Below are positions 14,601-25,144 of a DNA stretch of 64,000 nucleotides, piece after piece; position 1 is the first letter of the stretch, and each line of letters opens with the position of its first letter. The position numbers and the translations under genes are program-made. Source of the stretch: Dimorphilus gyrociliatus (Eukaryota; Annelida; Polychaeta; Dinophilidae); NCBI GenBank assembly GCA_904063045.1, contig CAJFCJ010000019.1:1044570-1108569 (forward strand), given 5' to 3'. A model generated the notes under the pieces. That model did not search any database and was not told the origin of the DNA. It saw only the letters and a program-made list of their open reading frames with translations.

Positions 14601-17004
14601 ATTCGTTTTGCAAGGTCGAGCTTATTACTTCACAAAGTCTTCCCGTTTTTTTCTATATTTACTTTATAATACTAGCAGCGGTTCGTTTGTATTCAGTAAT
14701 CACGTTTTACTCTTAATTGAATACGTCCGCGGAGGATATTGGATATTGATGTTGTCGCGACGTTTTGTTTCGTATCAGACTATCAGGCATATTGATGTCT
14801 TACCGCGTGCTTTCCGTCGAGCGTGTATAAGTTGTAAACAAAGGATGCCAGCCCCTGTTGCCGACACAGCTAGAATCGATGCATCGAAAACCTTTCGAAA
14901 GACGATAAACTAATCGATACCCGACCCATCGTTATTGATCAACTTCAAAGCACGCACAAAGCCTTGATCAAATCCCTTCTCTTTTTCAGGAAATCAAATC
15001 TTTACCGCTGCCATGGTCTATGTGGATTGGACAAATGCGGTAATCGCTAAAGCGATAGTTCCCAAGTCAGATGACAAAGAGATACAAGGTTTATACACAG
15101 AAACGACATTTGCCGATGCAGCCACAGTTCACTCTTTCATCGACTACGAAAATGCGTATTTTTTATATAGAAAAGGCAAAAATTCTCAAACCTCTAGAAT
15201 AGCAAGAATATGCATTAACGATAGAGGAAGCTATAAAAACAAGGACGGTGGGTTACCGCTCTGGACGTCATTTGTGTCTATTCCTATTAGATGCTGTATT
15301 CAACGAGCGACCTATACATTTTGCTTTGACAAGATTTTGGGTGCAAGCGGATTACAAATTGGAAGGGTATACATTTTATTTATTATTTTTTAATGTGACA
15401 TACTTTAAAACTCATTTTATTCAGCTTCATCCTTCCCTTGATTCCTCGAAAAAACTATTATACGGATTATTTGAGAGTGAATCATCCGTATATGGCGGAA
15501 CTGCCGTATGCGTTTTTGACAAATTAAGCATTGACAAAGGATATGACACGGTTGACGCTCCCAAAGTCATGTGTCCAAATAATTCTCAAGAGTTGACAGA
15601 TAGAGAACTGACAAAGCGGGTTAATTATCGAGAAAAAATTAAGAAAAAAGTTGATCACTTAACACAGAGCGTTCCTTTGCTTCTTCAACGGGATGGGTCA
15701 CGTTTCACTGCCATAGATGTTGATTGGGGAGCAAAAAGTGTTTGGGAGGGACAAGTTGACGTACTTTATCTTGGCACAGCTGATGGCTTTCTGGTAAAGG
15801 CGATCAACAGTCATTCGACAGATATACGCCCGATTATCGTCGAACGTATAGCAGTGCTTAATGAGCGAATCATCAGTGTAAAAGTTCTTAAAAACGAAAA
15901 GGTCATATTGGTCCTTGGGAAGAGTGTTGTGAAAAAAATTTCCTTCTCCAGATGTTCCCAATATTTATCGTGCGGTCGGTGTGTAAAGGCTAGAGATCCG
16001 TATTGCTCATGGACCGGAGACGAATGTGCAAACTCGATGACTGGTAAACAAAACTTGCGATTAGGAAAAGTAGAAGATTGTAACGATGATTCGATTAAGA
16101 CTGGTAAGCTTTAGCAATTAATTACTTTTAAGAATCTTGTCTAGTTCATATTCTTCTTTCTTTCTCTGTTTTTTATTATTATTTTCTTAATTTTAAGTCT
16201 GTTTTTGCCATTATGAAATAGCATCCTCTGTAAAGAATATTACGAATACCAATGAAACTAATCTAAATACTGGTAAGAAAGTGAAAAAAAAAGGAAGCCT
16301 CTTATATTGATGCAGCTTTTTATCGTACTAATATTATATACACGCTAACTGCCGTCTTCTAACGAACATTCCGTATTTTAATTACTCTTTGATAACATTA
16401 ACTTGATTTCTTGCATGATTTAATTGCATACTATTTTGCTTATTTGACTTCCTGCGAATTCTAACTGCTATAATTTATTTTAATTACTTTTGTTGCATTC
16501 CTACAATACTCTTTTACGAACTGTCTGTCAATTTTTATTCTCTTCTTAATAGATTCAACGAACGGGAACGAAAAAGAATTGAAATTTAGAGAAACGAGCA
16601 CACGAATTGAAAGTGAATATAGTGGCAACGAAATGGCCATTGCTATCGTTCTATCGATTATCTTATCATCTATCGTATCATGCATAGCTGGTTATATAAT
16701 TGCAAACTGTCGACTGAAGCATAGGACCAAGTCGACTCTTCGAAACTCCCCGTCCGAGAAGGAGGTTATCGTTAATCAATATGAAGACATTCCACGCACG
16801 CAAAGTACGACCCTCTCGAACGGTGATAAGAGTAACTTGGCAAAGCATAATGCTAATAATAGCAATTTAACGACGCCTAGCGGAACGCTTAGTAGGCCTA
16901 CTCTGCCGTTTCGTGGTACCTCTCCTCCTGCAGTTAATCCGACGAATTACATGATACACAGGCCACCTAAGGATACGAATTCAGTGAAACAAGTCTACTT
17001 GTGA
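8637..17004 (+). CDS. Sema1/6-like: transmembrane semaphorin, class 1/6-like
   Basis: Nine exons: 8637-8775, 11113-11203, 11441-11486, 12793-12855, 13510-13753, 14990-15366, 15425-16103, 16222-16272 and 16553-17004. They give 713 residues with every junction in frame. A signal peptide (MELFPTFLLLLLFYSIVAS) opens the protein. The sema beta-propeller spans about residues 55-495, with diagnostic segments 'LVGGRETLYNIS', 'DRLLVCGTNA', 'RICINDRG..WTSF' and 'LLYGLFESE'. A cysteine-rich PSI module follows (about 494-530, 'CGRCVKARDPYCSW'). One membrane helix lies at about 591-613 and the cytoplasmic tail is about 100 residues ending KQVYL. There are no Ig or thrombospondin repeats, which favours invertebrate class 1 / vertebrate class 6. 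Semaphorins of this type act at the cell surface as plexin ligands, or as reverse-signalling receptors, in axon and cell guidance. The 46- and 51-nt exons and introns up to 2.3 kb contrast with neighbouring genes. Only intron 6 (15367-15424) is tiny. Confidence 0.95.
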
Positions 17005-17544
17005 TAATGAAAAAAAAGAAAAGATTTTACTCTTTTTTACAGTTTAAGCCATAATACTGTCACATCACGCTAATGAGCGTCTACTTATTTTTATTGTTTT
17101 TTTCGGGTGACGCTTTAAAGGTTTTAAAAGTTCAAACATAAAACGAAGTGTGTAACAATTGATTTCGATCTCATGTGGGTGTTTGTTTATTCATTTGTAT
17201 ACGCTTAATATGTTTCTAATTTTATAAGTGAGGAAGGAAATGCTCAAATTTTATATTAAAAAGAAAATGTTCCGGTTCCTTTACTTCTTATATAAAGAGT
17301 TAAACCAAATGACTGACGTATTGACGGAAAGGTATTAATGTGTTCAGTTTGTTTATTAGATAAAGAAAATTGTATATATGAGACAATACAAATGATATTG
17401 ATATATTATGTGTACTTTCTATTATTAGATTTTTATTAGATTATGCCGCTCCAGTAAGAGCGATAATGTCGAAATTATTGCAGGAAGATATATAGGTGTC
17501 GCTAGTATCGGAAGGCGTTAATATTATCAGAGTTATTAAAAAAT
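17005..17544. other. semaphorin 3' UTR and GALT upstream region
   Basis: AT-rich spacer between two genes on the same strand. No coding exon is visible. A pyrimidine-poor 'ATTATTGCAG' acceptor-like site ends at 17483, about 60 nt before the GALT ATG, and may mark a 5' UTR splice. Confidence 0.5.
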
Positions 17545-18609
17545 ATGCAATTTGAATTGTCTAAACACCCTCATAGAAGGTATAATCCGCTCAAGGATGA
17601 ATGGATACTCGTCAGCCCACATAGAATGAGTAGACCTTGGACTGGGCAAGTTGAAAAGCCCACACAGAGTTCTCTAGTTCCGAGACACGATCCAAATAAC
17701 CCTTTGTCCCCAGGAGCTGTCCGATCAAATGGCTCGAAAAATCCAAACTATACATCGACCTATATATTTGACAATGACTTCCCGGCTCTTCTCTTTGAAG
17801 GGCCGGCACCTGAGGAGAATGAAGATGACTTGTTTAAAGTGGAAGCCGCCCGTGGCTCGTGTAAAGTTATGTGTTTCCATCCATTTTCCAATCTAAGTTT
17901 AGCAACTATGGACCCAGGACAAATTGGGTCGGTTATCGACAGTTGGATTGATCTCATGAGGCAGCTGTCACCCGATTATTTATGGGTACAAATATTTGAG
18001 AATAAAGGCGCCGTTATGGGCTGCTCTAACCCTCACCCCCACTGTCAAGTATGGTCTTCCTCTTTTTTACCACAGGAAATACGTGTCAAAGACAAAAAGC
18101 AAAGAGAATACTTTGAAAAGCATCGCAAGCCGCTGCTCTGCGATTATCTGTCTAAAGAATTAGAAAAGAAAGAGCGCATAATAGTAGAAACGAACCATTG
18201 GGTAGCATTGGTTCCGTTCTGGGCTGTATGGCCTTTTGAGAGTATGTTAATACCGAAACAACACGTTTTAAGACTACAAGATTTAAATATAGACCAAAGA
18301 AAAGATTTAGCTCTAGCAATGAAACTACTATTGGTCAAATACGACAATTTATTTGAGACATCGTTTCCCTATTCTATGGGTTGGCATCAAGCGCCAACAG
18401 GAAGTCGTCTAGAAGGAAATTCGGAAGAGCATTGGCAATTACACGCATTATATTTTCCTCCATTACTTCGGTCTTCCAACGTTAAAAAGTTCATGGTTGG
18501 CTACGAAATGTTAGCAAACGCTCAACGAGATATAACTGCCGAAGAAGCTGCTAGACGACTATCGTCTCTTCCCGAAGAGCATTACTTATCGAAGAAATTT
18601 GATCAATAA
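17545..18609 (+). CDS. GALT: galactose-1-phosphate uridylyltransferase
   Basis: Single exon encoding 354 residues (human GALT has 379). It transfers UMP from UDP-glucose to galactose-1-phosphate, the second step of the Leloir pathway, in the cytosol. The active-site motif 'GCSNPHPHCQVW' lies at about residues 159-170. H166 is the expected nucleotidylated histidine and Q168 follows in the HxHxQ arrangement. The N-terminal 'RYNPLKDEWILVSPHR' and the later 'LVPFWAVWPFE' and 'MGWHQAP' segments are also characteristic. The start fits the usual family N-terminus. The lack of any intron stands out among intron-rich neighbours. The gene is tail-to-tail with TXNL4A, with only 63 bp between the two stop codons. 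Confidence 0.97.
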   Translation: MQFELSKHPHRRYNPLKDEWILVSPHRMSRPWTGQVEKPTQSSLVPRHDPNNPLSPGAVRSNGSKNPNYTSTYIFDNDFPALLFEGPAPEENEDDLFKVEAARGSCKVMCFHPFSNLSLATMDPGQIGSVIDSWIDLMRQLSPDYLWVQIFENKGAVMGCSNPHPHCQVWSSSFLPQEIRVKDKKQREYFEKHRKPLLCDYLSKELEKKERIIVETNHWVALVPFWAVWPFESMLIPKQHVLRLQDLNIDQRKDLALAMKLLLVKYDNLFETSFPYSMGWHQAPTGSRLEGNSEEHWQLHALYFPPLLRSSNVKKFMVGYEMLANAQRDITAEEAARRLSSLPEEHYLSKKFDQ

Positions 18610-18648
18610 GCCACTAATTAAGAACAATACAGAAAAAAACACTACTAA

Positions 18649-18654
18649 TTTATT
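18649..18654 (-). terminator. TXNL4A polyadenylation signal
   Basis: AATAAA read on the minus strand (TTTATT on plus), about 20 nt beyond the TXNL4A stop. It predicts an extremely short 3' UTR ending close to the GALT stop codon. Confidence 0.5.
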
Positions 18655-18672
18655 TTCAGAATTACAAACACT

Positions 18673-19163
18673 TCAGTATCTATATTTAGTCGAGTAGTCC
18701 TTGGGTGATACGACCAAACCTCTTCCTTTCCTAGCTCCTCTAAATACCGTCTCAACAATATCAATAAATTCTTGTTCATCCGACATAGCCCAATTGATTT
18801 TATTATTATTACCCGTGCCCAAATCGATCATTATATGTTTATTTCGATAGAAGAACATGACTGTACATGGATCGTAAAGTTCGTACATTTTATTAAAATC
18901 TGGTACCTCCGTACTATCTACTAGATAGACAACTGCAAAATTTTTTATCTTCTCAGCAACCTAAATGACAAATATAAAATGCATTAGAGTCTTAATTGTG
19001 AATAATTTATGTGAACTTTTACCTTGTAGAGAGTTTCATCCATAACCATACATTGTGGATCCCAATCATGGCCAAATCTTATAATTACTACGCGATCTTC
19101 TTCTGACAATATAGCCTGATCCACTTGCCATCCATTACGTAAATGTTGGAGCATATAAGACAT
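18673..19163 (-). CDS. TXNL4A: U5 snRNP thioredoxin-like protein DIM1
   Basis: Two exons, 19163-19023 and 18960-18673, give 142 residues, the same length as human TXNL4A. The sequence is almost invariant with the family: it begins MSYMLQHLRNGWQVDQAI, contains 'RFGHDWDPQC' and 'DLGTGNNNKINWAM', and ends 'GLVVSPKDYSTKYRY'. DIM1 is a thioredoxin-fold component of the U5 and U4/U6.U5 snRNPs in the nucleus and is needed for spliceosome activation. As usual for the family it lacks a redox CxxC. The intron (18961-19022) is 62 nt. The last exon carries a plus-strand AATAAA (18763-18768) that may serve the convergent GALT gene. Confidence 0.98.
18763..18768 (+). terminator. candidate GALT polyadenylation signal inside TXNL4A
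   Basis: This is the first plus-strand AATAAA after the GALT stop, about 155 nt downstream. It lies antisense within the last coding exon of TXNL4A. No AATAAA occurs in the 63-bp gap. If used, the two mRNAs overlap tail-to-tail. Confidence 0.35.
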
Positions 19164-21153
19164 TTTGAAAATTAATAAGTATCTCCTATTTTACAAAAAA
19201 CCGTAACGAACGTTTAACGAATTGCCCCAATATCGCTCGTGAGTATTGTTCCAGCCATTAGTGTCGCCCCCTACAATAGCTTGTATATCAACATTTACTA
19301 CTAGCCTAGCATATACAGTATAGTGTATATATATAAAAAAAACAACTAATGGATATAAAGGAAATCAACTAAAATTTATCAAAAGAAATAAATAATTAAG
19401 AAAATATAGCAATTATTTGTAGGAAAATTAACATATATGTCTAAAAAGAAGCCTTTAAAAAATCATCAACCTACAGTATATACAAGTATACAATTCTGTA
19501 TATAAATAATTATTACATGAGAATCATCAAGAAAAAAAGGGAAAGCTTAGTTTGGTGATATTTATATTTTTAAGCAGATTATATTAAACAGCTTTACTCA
19601 TCAATTTTTCATGTCAATTCTTCTCTATACTCTTCTCCCCATCATATCATCTCCTTCTTTTCTTTCTTTCTCTCTTCTTTATCACTCTTCCTTCTTCTCC
19701 TTCCCCTTCCGCCCCTCTTTTTTTTTGTTTAACTATACATAAACTGAAATAGGCTTAGAATTTTTAAAACCGAAAAATATACATTAATTAATTAGACAAG
19801 AGAGAGAGAGAGAAGGGTAGGGGGAGAAAGTAAAGAAAAAGTATGATATGAATAGATTATAATGTTTCTATTGATGTTTAATTTAATAATAAAGGACAAC
19901 TTTCGTTTAAGAATAAAAGATGAGATATAATTTATGTAATATTTTAGTGCTAAGCCATATCTCATTCAGGAAATATAATTATTCACGTTTATTCATGGGA
20001 AAAAGATAGAAAATTGATGTGTGAGATTACGATTTTTTTATTACTAATGCCCATAAGCAAATTCTTTGTTATTAAGTTCTTTTTTGTCATTTTTTGTTAT
20101 TTATTGAAAATTGACTATGACATTTTATTGTATGGAAAAGTCTTATCTTATTTATTTTGATTTTGTGGCGTGTAATCACTTATCAGTGAGAATTTTCTGC
20201 TAATCGATGTCTTATGTTAATATATCCCTACCAGATATTAGTCAGATTGTCTGTATAATGGATTAAATCTGAAACATATCTGCTCCATGTTTTCCAAGCA
20301 ATCGGAAGCTGTGTAGAAATTGTTTGTACATCAGCCTACAATTTCCTAGCAACCCTGAACATCACTTGAGTGATATTGATAAAGTTTCTTCATTTTGATT
20401 TACCCAATTGATTTCTTCTCCAATACATTTATCAACAATTGCATGTCCGGTTTAAGTAAAAGAAATGTAACTCCTATTTCTCTATTTCTCTCTGTTCTAT
20501 AGAGATCATATCATCTTCTCCCTATTCCATTAAAATGGAATCTTTAGCATCTTAAGTTAAGAAAATTTGCATATTCTCTATGTATACTTTGGTCTTTGTA
20601 GAATATTAAGAAGATTTTAATCTCCTTAAAAATCTATTCAATTTCATTAACTCTTGACGCCCTCTTTAGTATAATGTTTCATTCATAACCAAGATAGGGG
20701 TGTTATGATAGCCATGGGAATCGGATTAGTTTTTACTCGATCCGCCTTGCGAATGAATACCTTGATCGACTTACCTTTCCACTATACGAAGTTTCTAAGA
20801 TAAAAGACAACTAATTTCTTATTACGCGAAAGGGAAGCACTAGTACACGTTTTTATATACTTTGTAAGCAAATAACTAATTCGATTATTTCCTGATGAAA
20901 GACTTTGAATCTGCAATCAAGTCTCCCACCTGGTGGATTTTCTTTTTAAAGTTTAATTAGTAGGTAATTTTTTATATAAATTATAAGCTATAATTTTATA
21001 TTAAATTAGATTTATAACTTGAAAAAAGTGGAAAATTTTATCATTTTAAAATTATCGCGTTTACGAAAATAACTAAGTTCAAGGTCACGTTTGCGAGGGA
21101 AAGTTGTTGTTTTACAGAAAAATATATTATTAAATTCTTTTTATTTAAATATC
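19164..21153. other. intergenic, TXNL4A/DTL divergent spacer
   Basis: About 2 kb of AT-rich DNA with a pyrimidine-rich block (about 19620-19730) and a GA repeat (19801-19815). I see no exon chain on either strand. An AG acceptor-like site ends at 21117, 36 nt before the DTL ATG. The stretch includes the divergent promoters of TXNL4A and DTL. Confidence 0.5.
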
Positions 21154-24100
21154 ATGTTCCATTTATTGCAACAAAGGCAATATGGACTTAGAGGAAATCA
21201 AAAATGTATGTATATTTTTTTCAGTTTTATCGAGTATTAAGTGCAAGAGATCTCTTGCAATACTTTACGGCTACCCGCCTTCTAATGTCTTCTTATCTAT
21301 CACCCTATGGATAGGTCAAATATCCACCTAATTCTTTTTTTCTATACAGATCAAATATATACAAGCACTTTTATTGAACATTACAAGAGTTTCCGTGAAA
21401 CAGAACTTGTAATAGAAGGAAGAGAAATCGGAGTGAGTTGGATCACGTTGTGGCAAATTTTCGAATATTTAAAAAATGTTCTTTTTTTTTAGGAAACCAT
21501 TCCTATTATGTCTGCAAAATTCTCACCCGGTAAGAGATGTTTATAATTTATCTTTAACTTTAAATATTGTATTATAATATCATTTTAAATAAAATTTTAC
21601 GATAGATCATACGAATATTTTATCGGCTGTTGATGAACAAGGAGGATTAATGATTATTGATGCTCATAAACCCGCTGCAAATTCTGTTGTTCAAGGTAAA
21701 TATTTAATAATATTATAAGACAAATGATTCTCATATTTTGGTGAAGAAAGGATAAATCCAATCAAGGGTGGCATTTACTAAATTACTAATTAAACAGAGT
21801 GGCTGGCCCACGAAAACGCAGCTTTCGACGTTTGCTGGGTCAAAGGCAGTAATAAATTATTAACGGCTGCTGGTGATAGAACTGTAGCTCTGTGGGACGT
21901 TCTTAACGAAGCCAAGTTGCGCACCTTTAAAGGGCATCAGTCGTCCGTAAAAACTGTTACGACTAATCCTTTTTCAGATTGTAAGTATATAATAAAATAA
22001 CTTTTAAGTTATTGAAAGTTTTACCACAAAGATTCTAATCAATCTACTTAAATTAGCCCTATATGCAAGTGGAAGCAGAGATGGGCATATTATTCTATGG
22101 GATGATAGAGTTGCAAACAACAATAATATAAATGATAGTATTAATGCAAAAGGAGGATATGATTCCTTAGGCGTCCGATTCATTCGAAATGCTCATACGA
22201 GTATCGTCGATACTAATAAACGAAGAAGTAAACGCTTTAGTTCATCCTCAGTGGTTAGTAGCATCTACAAGCAAAAGACCCTTTTATAGAGCTGTATATT
22301 CTAACGATTAATTCGTTTCAGGCTATAACTTCAGTATTGTTTTTAAACGAAAATCAAATTTTATCTTCAGGTTCAAGTGATGGGTAAATATATATTTCAT
22401 TGACTTGTTATACTTTATAGGACACATACACGCTATTCTTCTATTAAACTTTATCTATTCTGCATTTACATTGATATTATGTAATCAACTGTATAGTGTA
22501 TACAATTCCAAGTATTTAAGATTAGCTCTGCCATCTGGGAAATTGGGAAGCGTATTTTCATTGTATAAACAACAACAACAACGTAACAATAGTAAAAAAA
22601 ATGGGTTACCGTTTTTCTAACAATGAAAGAATTACCCAATTGTTTATTTAAAAATTAAGTTTAATTGCTATAATTTACTTCTCTCTTGGCCCATTTATTC
22701 TTCTATTTACGAATGTATAGTAATAAATAACAATTCTATTTTTTTTTAATACAGAGAAGTACGTTTATGGGATATGCGTAAATCTTTTTGTAAGGATAAT
22801 AAGGACATTATGGCTAAACCGGTGCATGTCTTTCCATATCCGGCCTTGAAAGGAAGGCGAAAAAGGGGATATTCTACTATGGTGCTCGATTCTTCTCATT
22901 CGAGATTATTTGCATGCTGTATGGATGGGGTTATTTATTGTTTTTCATGCTCAAATTTAAAAACAAAACCAAGTAATTTTTATTTTATTTTATTGTAAAA
23001 ATTTTATTTGCGATATATTTATAAATTAATTTCGAAATAGTTGCTGCATACGCTGGTCACGAAACAAACACCCATTATATTAAAATAGCCCTAAGTCCTG
23101 AAGATCTTTTTTTAATAAGCGGATCCTCGTCCAAAGAAGCTTTCATCTGGGAGGTCAGTTTTTGTTATTGGTATAATTTAAACAAATATTTACTTTGCAA
23201 TTATCCCTCTTGAAAAGGTTGATAAACCGAACAAGGCTCCCTATGTTCTAAAAGGTCATGAAGAAGAGGTTACTTGTGTTCAATGGTGTGAAGATTTTCG
23301 AACGGTAGTTTTTTATTTAAAGTTTAATAAATTAATACTAATAAACATTTATTTAAACGAATGTCTATTTATTATTTAGATTGTTACCTGCAGCGATGAT
23401 GATACAATTCGATTTTGGAAATTGTCTAGTAATAAGGATTCTAATAATGTAACAGGGCACGTCGAAATATGTAATAAACCAGTTGGTCAGTTATTTAAGG
23501 TTTATTTTATTTGAAATATTAAACTACACGGTCAAATGATTACAGATTTAGCTTGTAATAGTAAAGTTACCAAGGGGCTCTTCTCGCCCGTAAAAAGAGG
23601 TCAATCTGGTGTTTCATTCACTCCGTCAAACTCTAGAAGAATTAGGGAAGCCTTAACAAACCTTCCGTCCTCGGCTCCATCTAAATTTTCAGATATTACA
23701 AAATGGCTAAAGAGAAGAGGTAAGTTGCGTAAAGGTATCTTTCACGCTTAAAATTCAAATCAAATTAACTACTTGCAGAAGAGTCAATGCCTTTCAAATC
23801 ACCCAAGAAGCCCAACATTATTAACCTAATTAAGTCACCGATAAAGAATGAAGCGAAGCCGACAGCATCTAGAGCTTTGTTTAGACAACCTTTCGAACAA
23901 CTCATCGATTGTGCGTCACCAAGTAAAAAGCGGCCGTCGACTTCTAATCAAGCCCCTACACCGAAGAGACAGCGAATAGATTCCGGTTCTGCTACGCCGA
24001 ATAAATTGAAATCTCCTCTTAGGCCAAAGAATACTGAATCTCCAAGAACGCCGGAAATGCTCAGTGCCCGAATAGCAGCTATGAAGATTCCCTCTGCTGT

Positions 24101-24555
24101 TTCACCGGACGTTCTCGGTTTATTGCGTAGCCCCACAAAAGATTTACCTGATTTTGTAAAATCACCTCTGCATAGAACACCCTCCTCTTTACCGAAAACT
24201 CCCGTGAGTCGTAATAGGCATAGGTAATTTAATGCTTTGATCATTGTTATGCAACTGACTTATTAAACACACAATTATTTTCCTCTGAATAGACGATCGA
24301 CGCCCTGTGTAAGTCCCATGGTATTTGATGATACAACACCAAAAACTAGGTTACAAGTTAAGACAGCGGTTGAAAGGTCAAACAGCGTAAAAGTTCGAAG
24401 TTTGAGAAAGAGTAGCACTAAGGTAAAGACGCTCAGTAAATAATGCTTAACTATTTAAATATAAAATAAACAATGTTTTTCTTCTTTAGCAGAAATCAAG
24501 TACTGCTTCAAAGTCTATTCTAAATTTCTTTTCTCCATCAACAAAGAATAATTAA
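21154..24555 (+). CDS. DTL: CRL4 substrate receptor CDT2 (denticleless)
   Basis: Fifteen exons: 21154-21205, 21350-21432, 21493-21529, 21606-21695, 21798-21980, 22057-22253, 22322-22383, 22755-22972, 23041-23153, 23218-23304, 23380-23485, 23546-23719, 23779-24223, 24293-24422 and 24493-24555. They join to 679 residues. WD40 repeats fill about residues 45-405. Two WDxR boxes, 'LWDDR' (exon 6) and 'LWDMR' (exon 8), match the DDB1-docking boxes of DTL. The remainder (about 410-679) is disordered and rich in SP/TP sites. The C-terminus carries 'SKSILNFFSP', resembling the PIP-box-like PCNA-binding motif at the end of vertebrate CDT2. DTL with CUL4-DDB1 ubiquitinates CDT1, p21 and SET8 on chromatin-bound PCNA in S phase. 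The start was chosen because MFHLLQQRQYGLRGN resembles the family N-terminus, and because a 19-nt alternative intron after exon 1 is too short to splice. A 3-nt acceptor ambiguity at exon 15 (24490 or 24493) would add a Gln. Confidence 0.93.
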
Positions 24556-25142
24556 CTACGTTTTCTTCAATTTTCCCCCCGCCTTTTATCTTCTCGGATT
24601 GTAGAAAGTGTTTTTACTATTTATTGTTTTTTTGGTGAATTACCGAAAAAGAGTCCAAAATTTAATACTTTTATAATAAATCGATAGAAAAGACGAATGA
24701 TGGATGATATATTCCATTTATAACTTAAACTTGTTATATAATTCGATATTCAAATTGATCATATTTTCATTTATTGTTTTTTTTTTACATTCACTATTTA
24801 ATCTAAAAAAAAATGAAAGTTTTTATTTCGTGTCAAACATCAGTTTTTGTGTTTGGCTATCATATCAATGAACATACATTTATTAACAACGACAACTTCT
24901 ATATATATGTATAACCGCTATTGGCTTATAAATAATTCATGTAGAGAGCTCAAAATGTGGAAGAGAAAGAAAGTGAGAAAACTTAAGAAGACACCAGAGG
25001 TTATGAAATAGAAATCTTTTTGAAGCTTAGAAATCTGCGAGCATTAATTTTCCATTAAGACGATACAAGTCAGTCTGTCAATTTTTGGAAGGTTTAACTG
25101 TAGTAGAGGGCGCTTTAGTATAGTCCTGTAATCTCTACTTTA
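24556..25142. other. DTL 3' UTR and convergent gap
   Basis: AT-rich DNA with no coding exon. A plus-strand AATAAA at 24675-24680, 120 nt past the DTL stop, is the likely DTL polyadenylation signal. Confidence 0.5.
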
Positions 25143-25144
25143 TT
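25139..25144 (-). terminator. EPG5 polyadenylation signal overlapping the stop codon
   Basis: On the minus strand the stop TAA (25145-25143) runs directly into TAAA, making an AATAAA that shares two bases with the stop codon. If used, the 3' UTR would be only about 15-30 nt. Confidence 0.35.

Noticed and set aside
15248-15424. N-terminal part of a 288-codon open frame in the semaphorin
   Set aside because: This stretch reads through exon 6 in the wrong frame and through the 58-nt intron 15367-15424; the correct exon starts at 15425.
21206-21348. Possible extra DTL exon using a 19-nt intron 'GTATGT...TTCAG'
   Set aside because: A 19-nt intron is too short to splice, and the resulting peptide does not resemble DTL; one 144-nt intron from 21206 to 21349 restores the family sequence.
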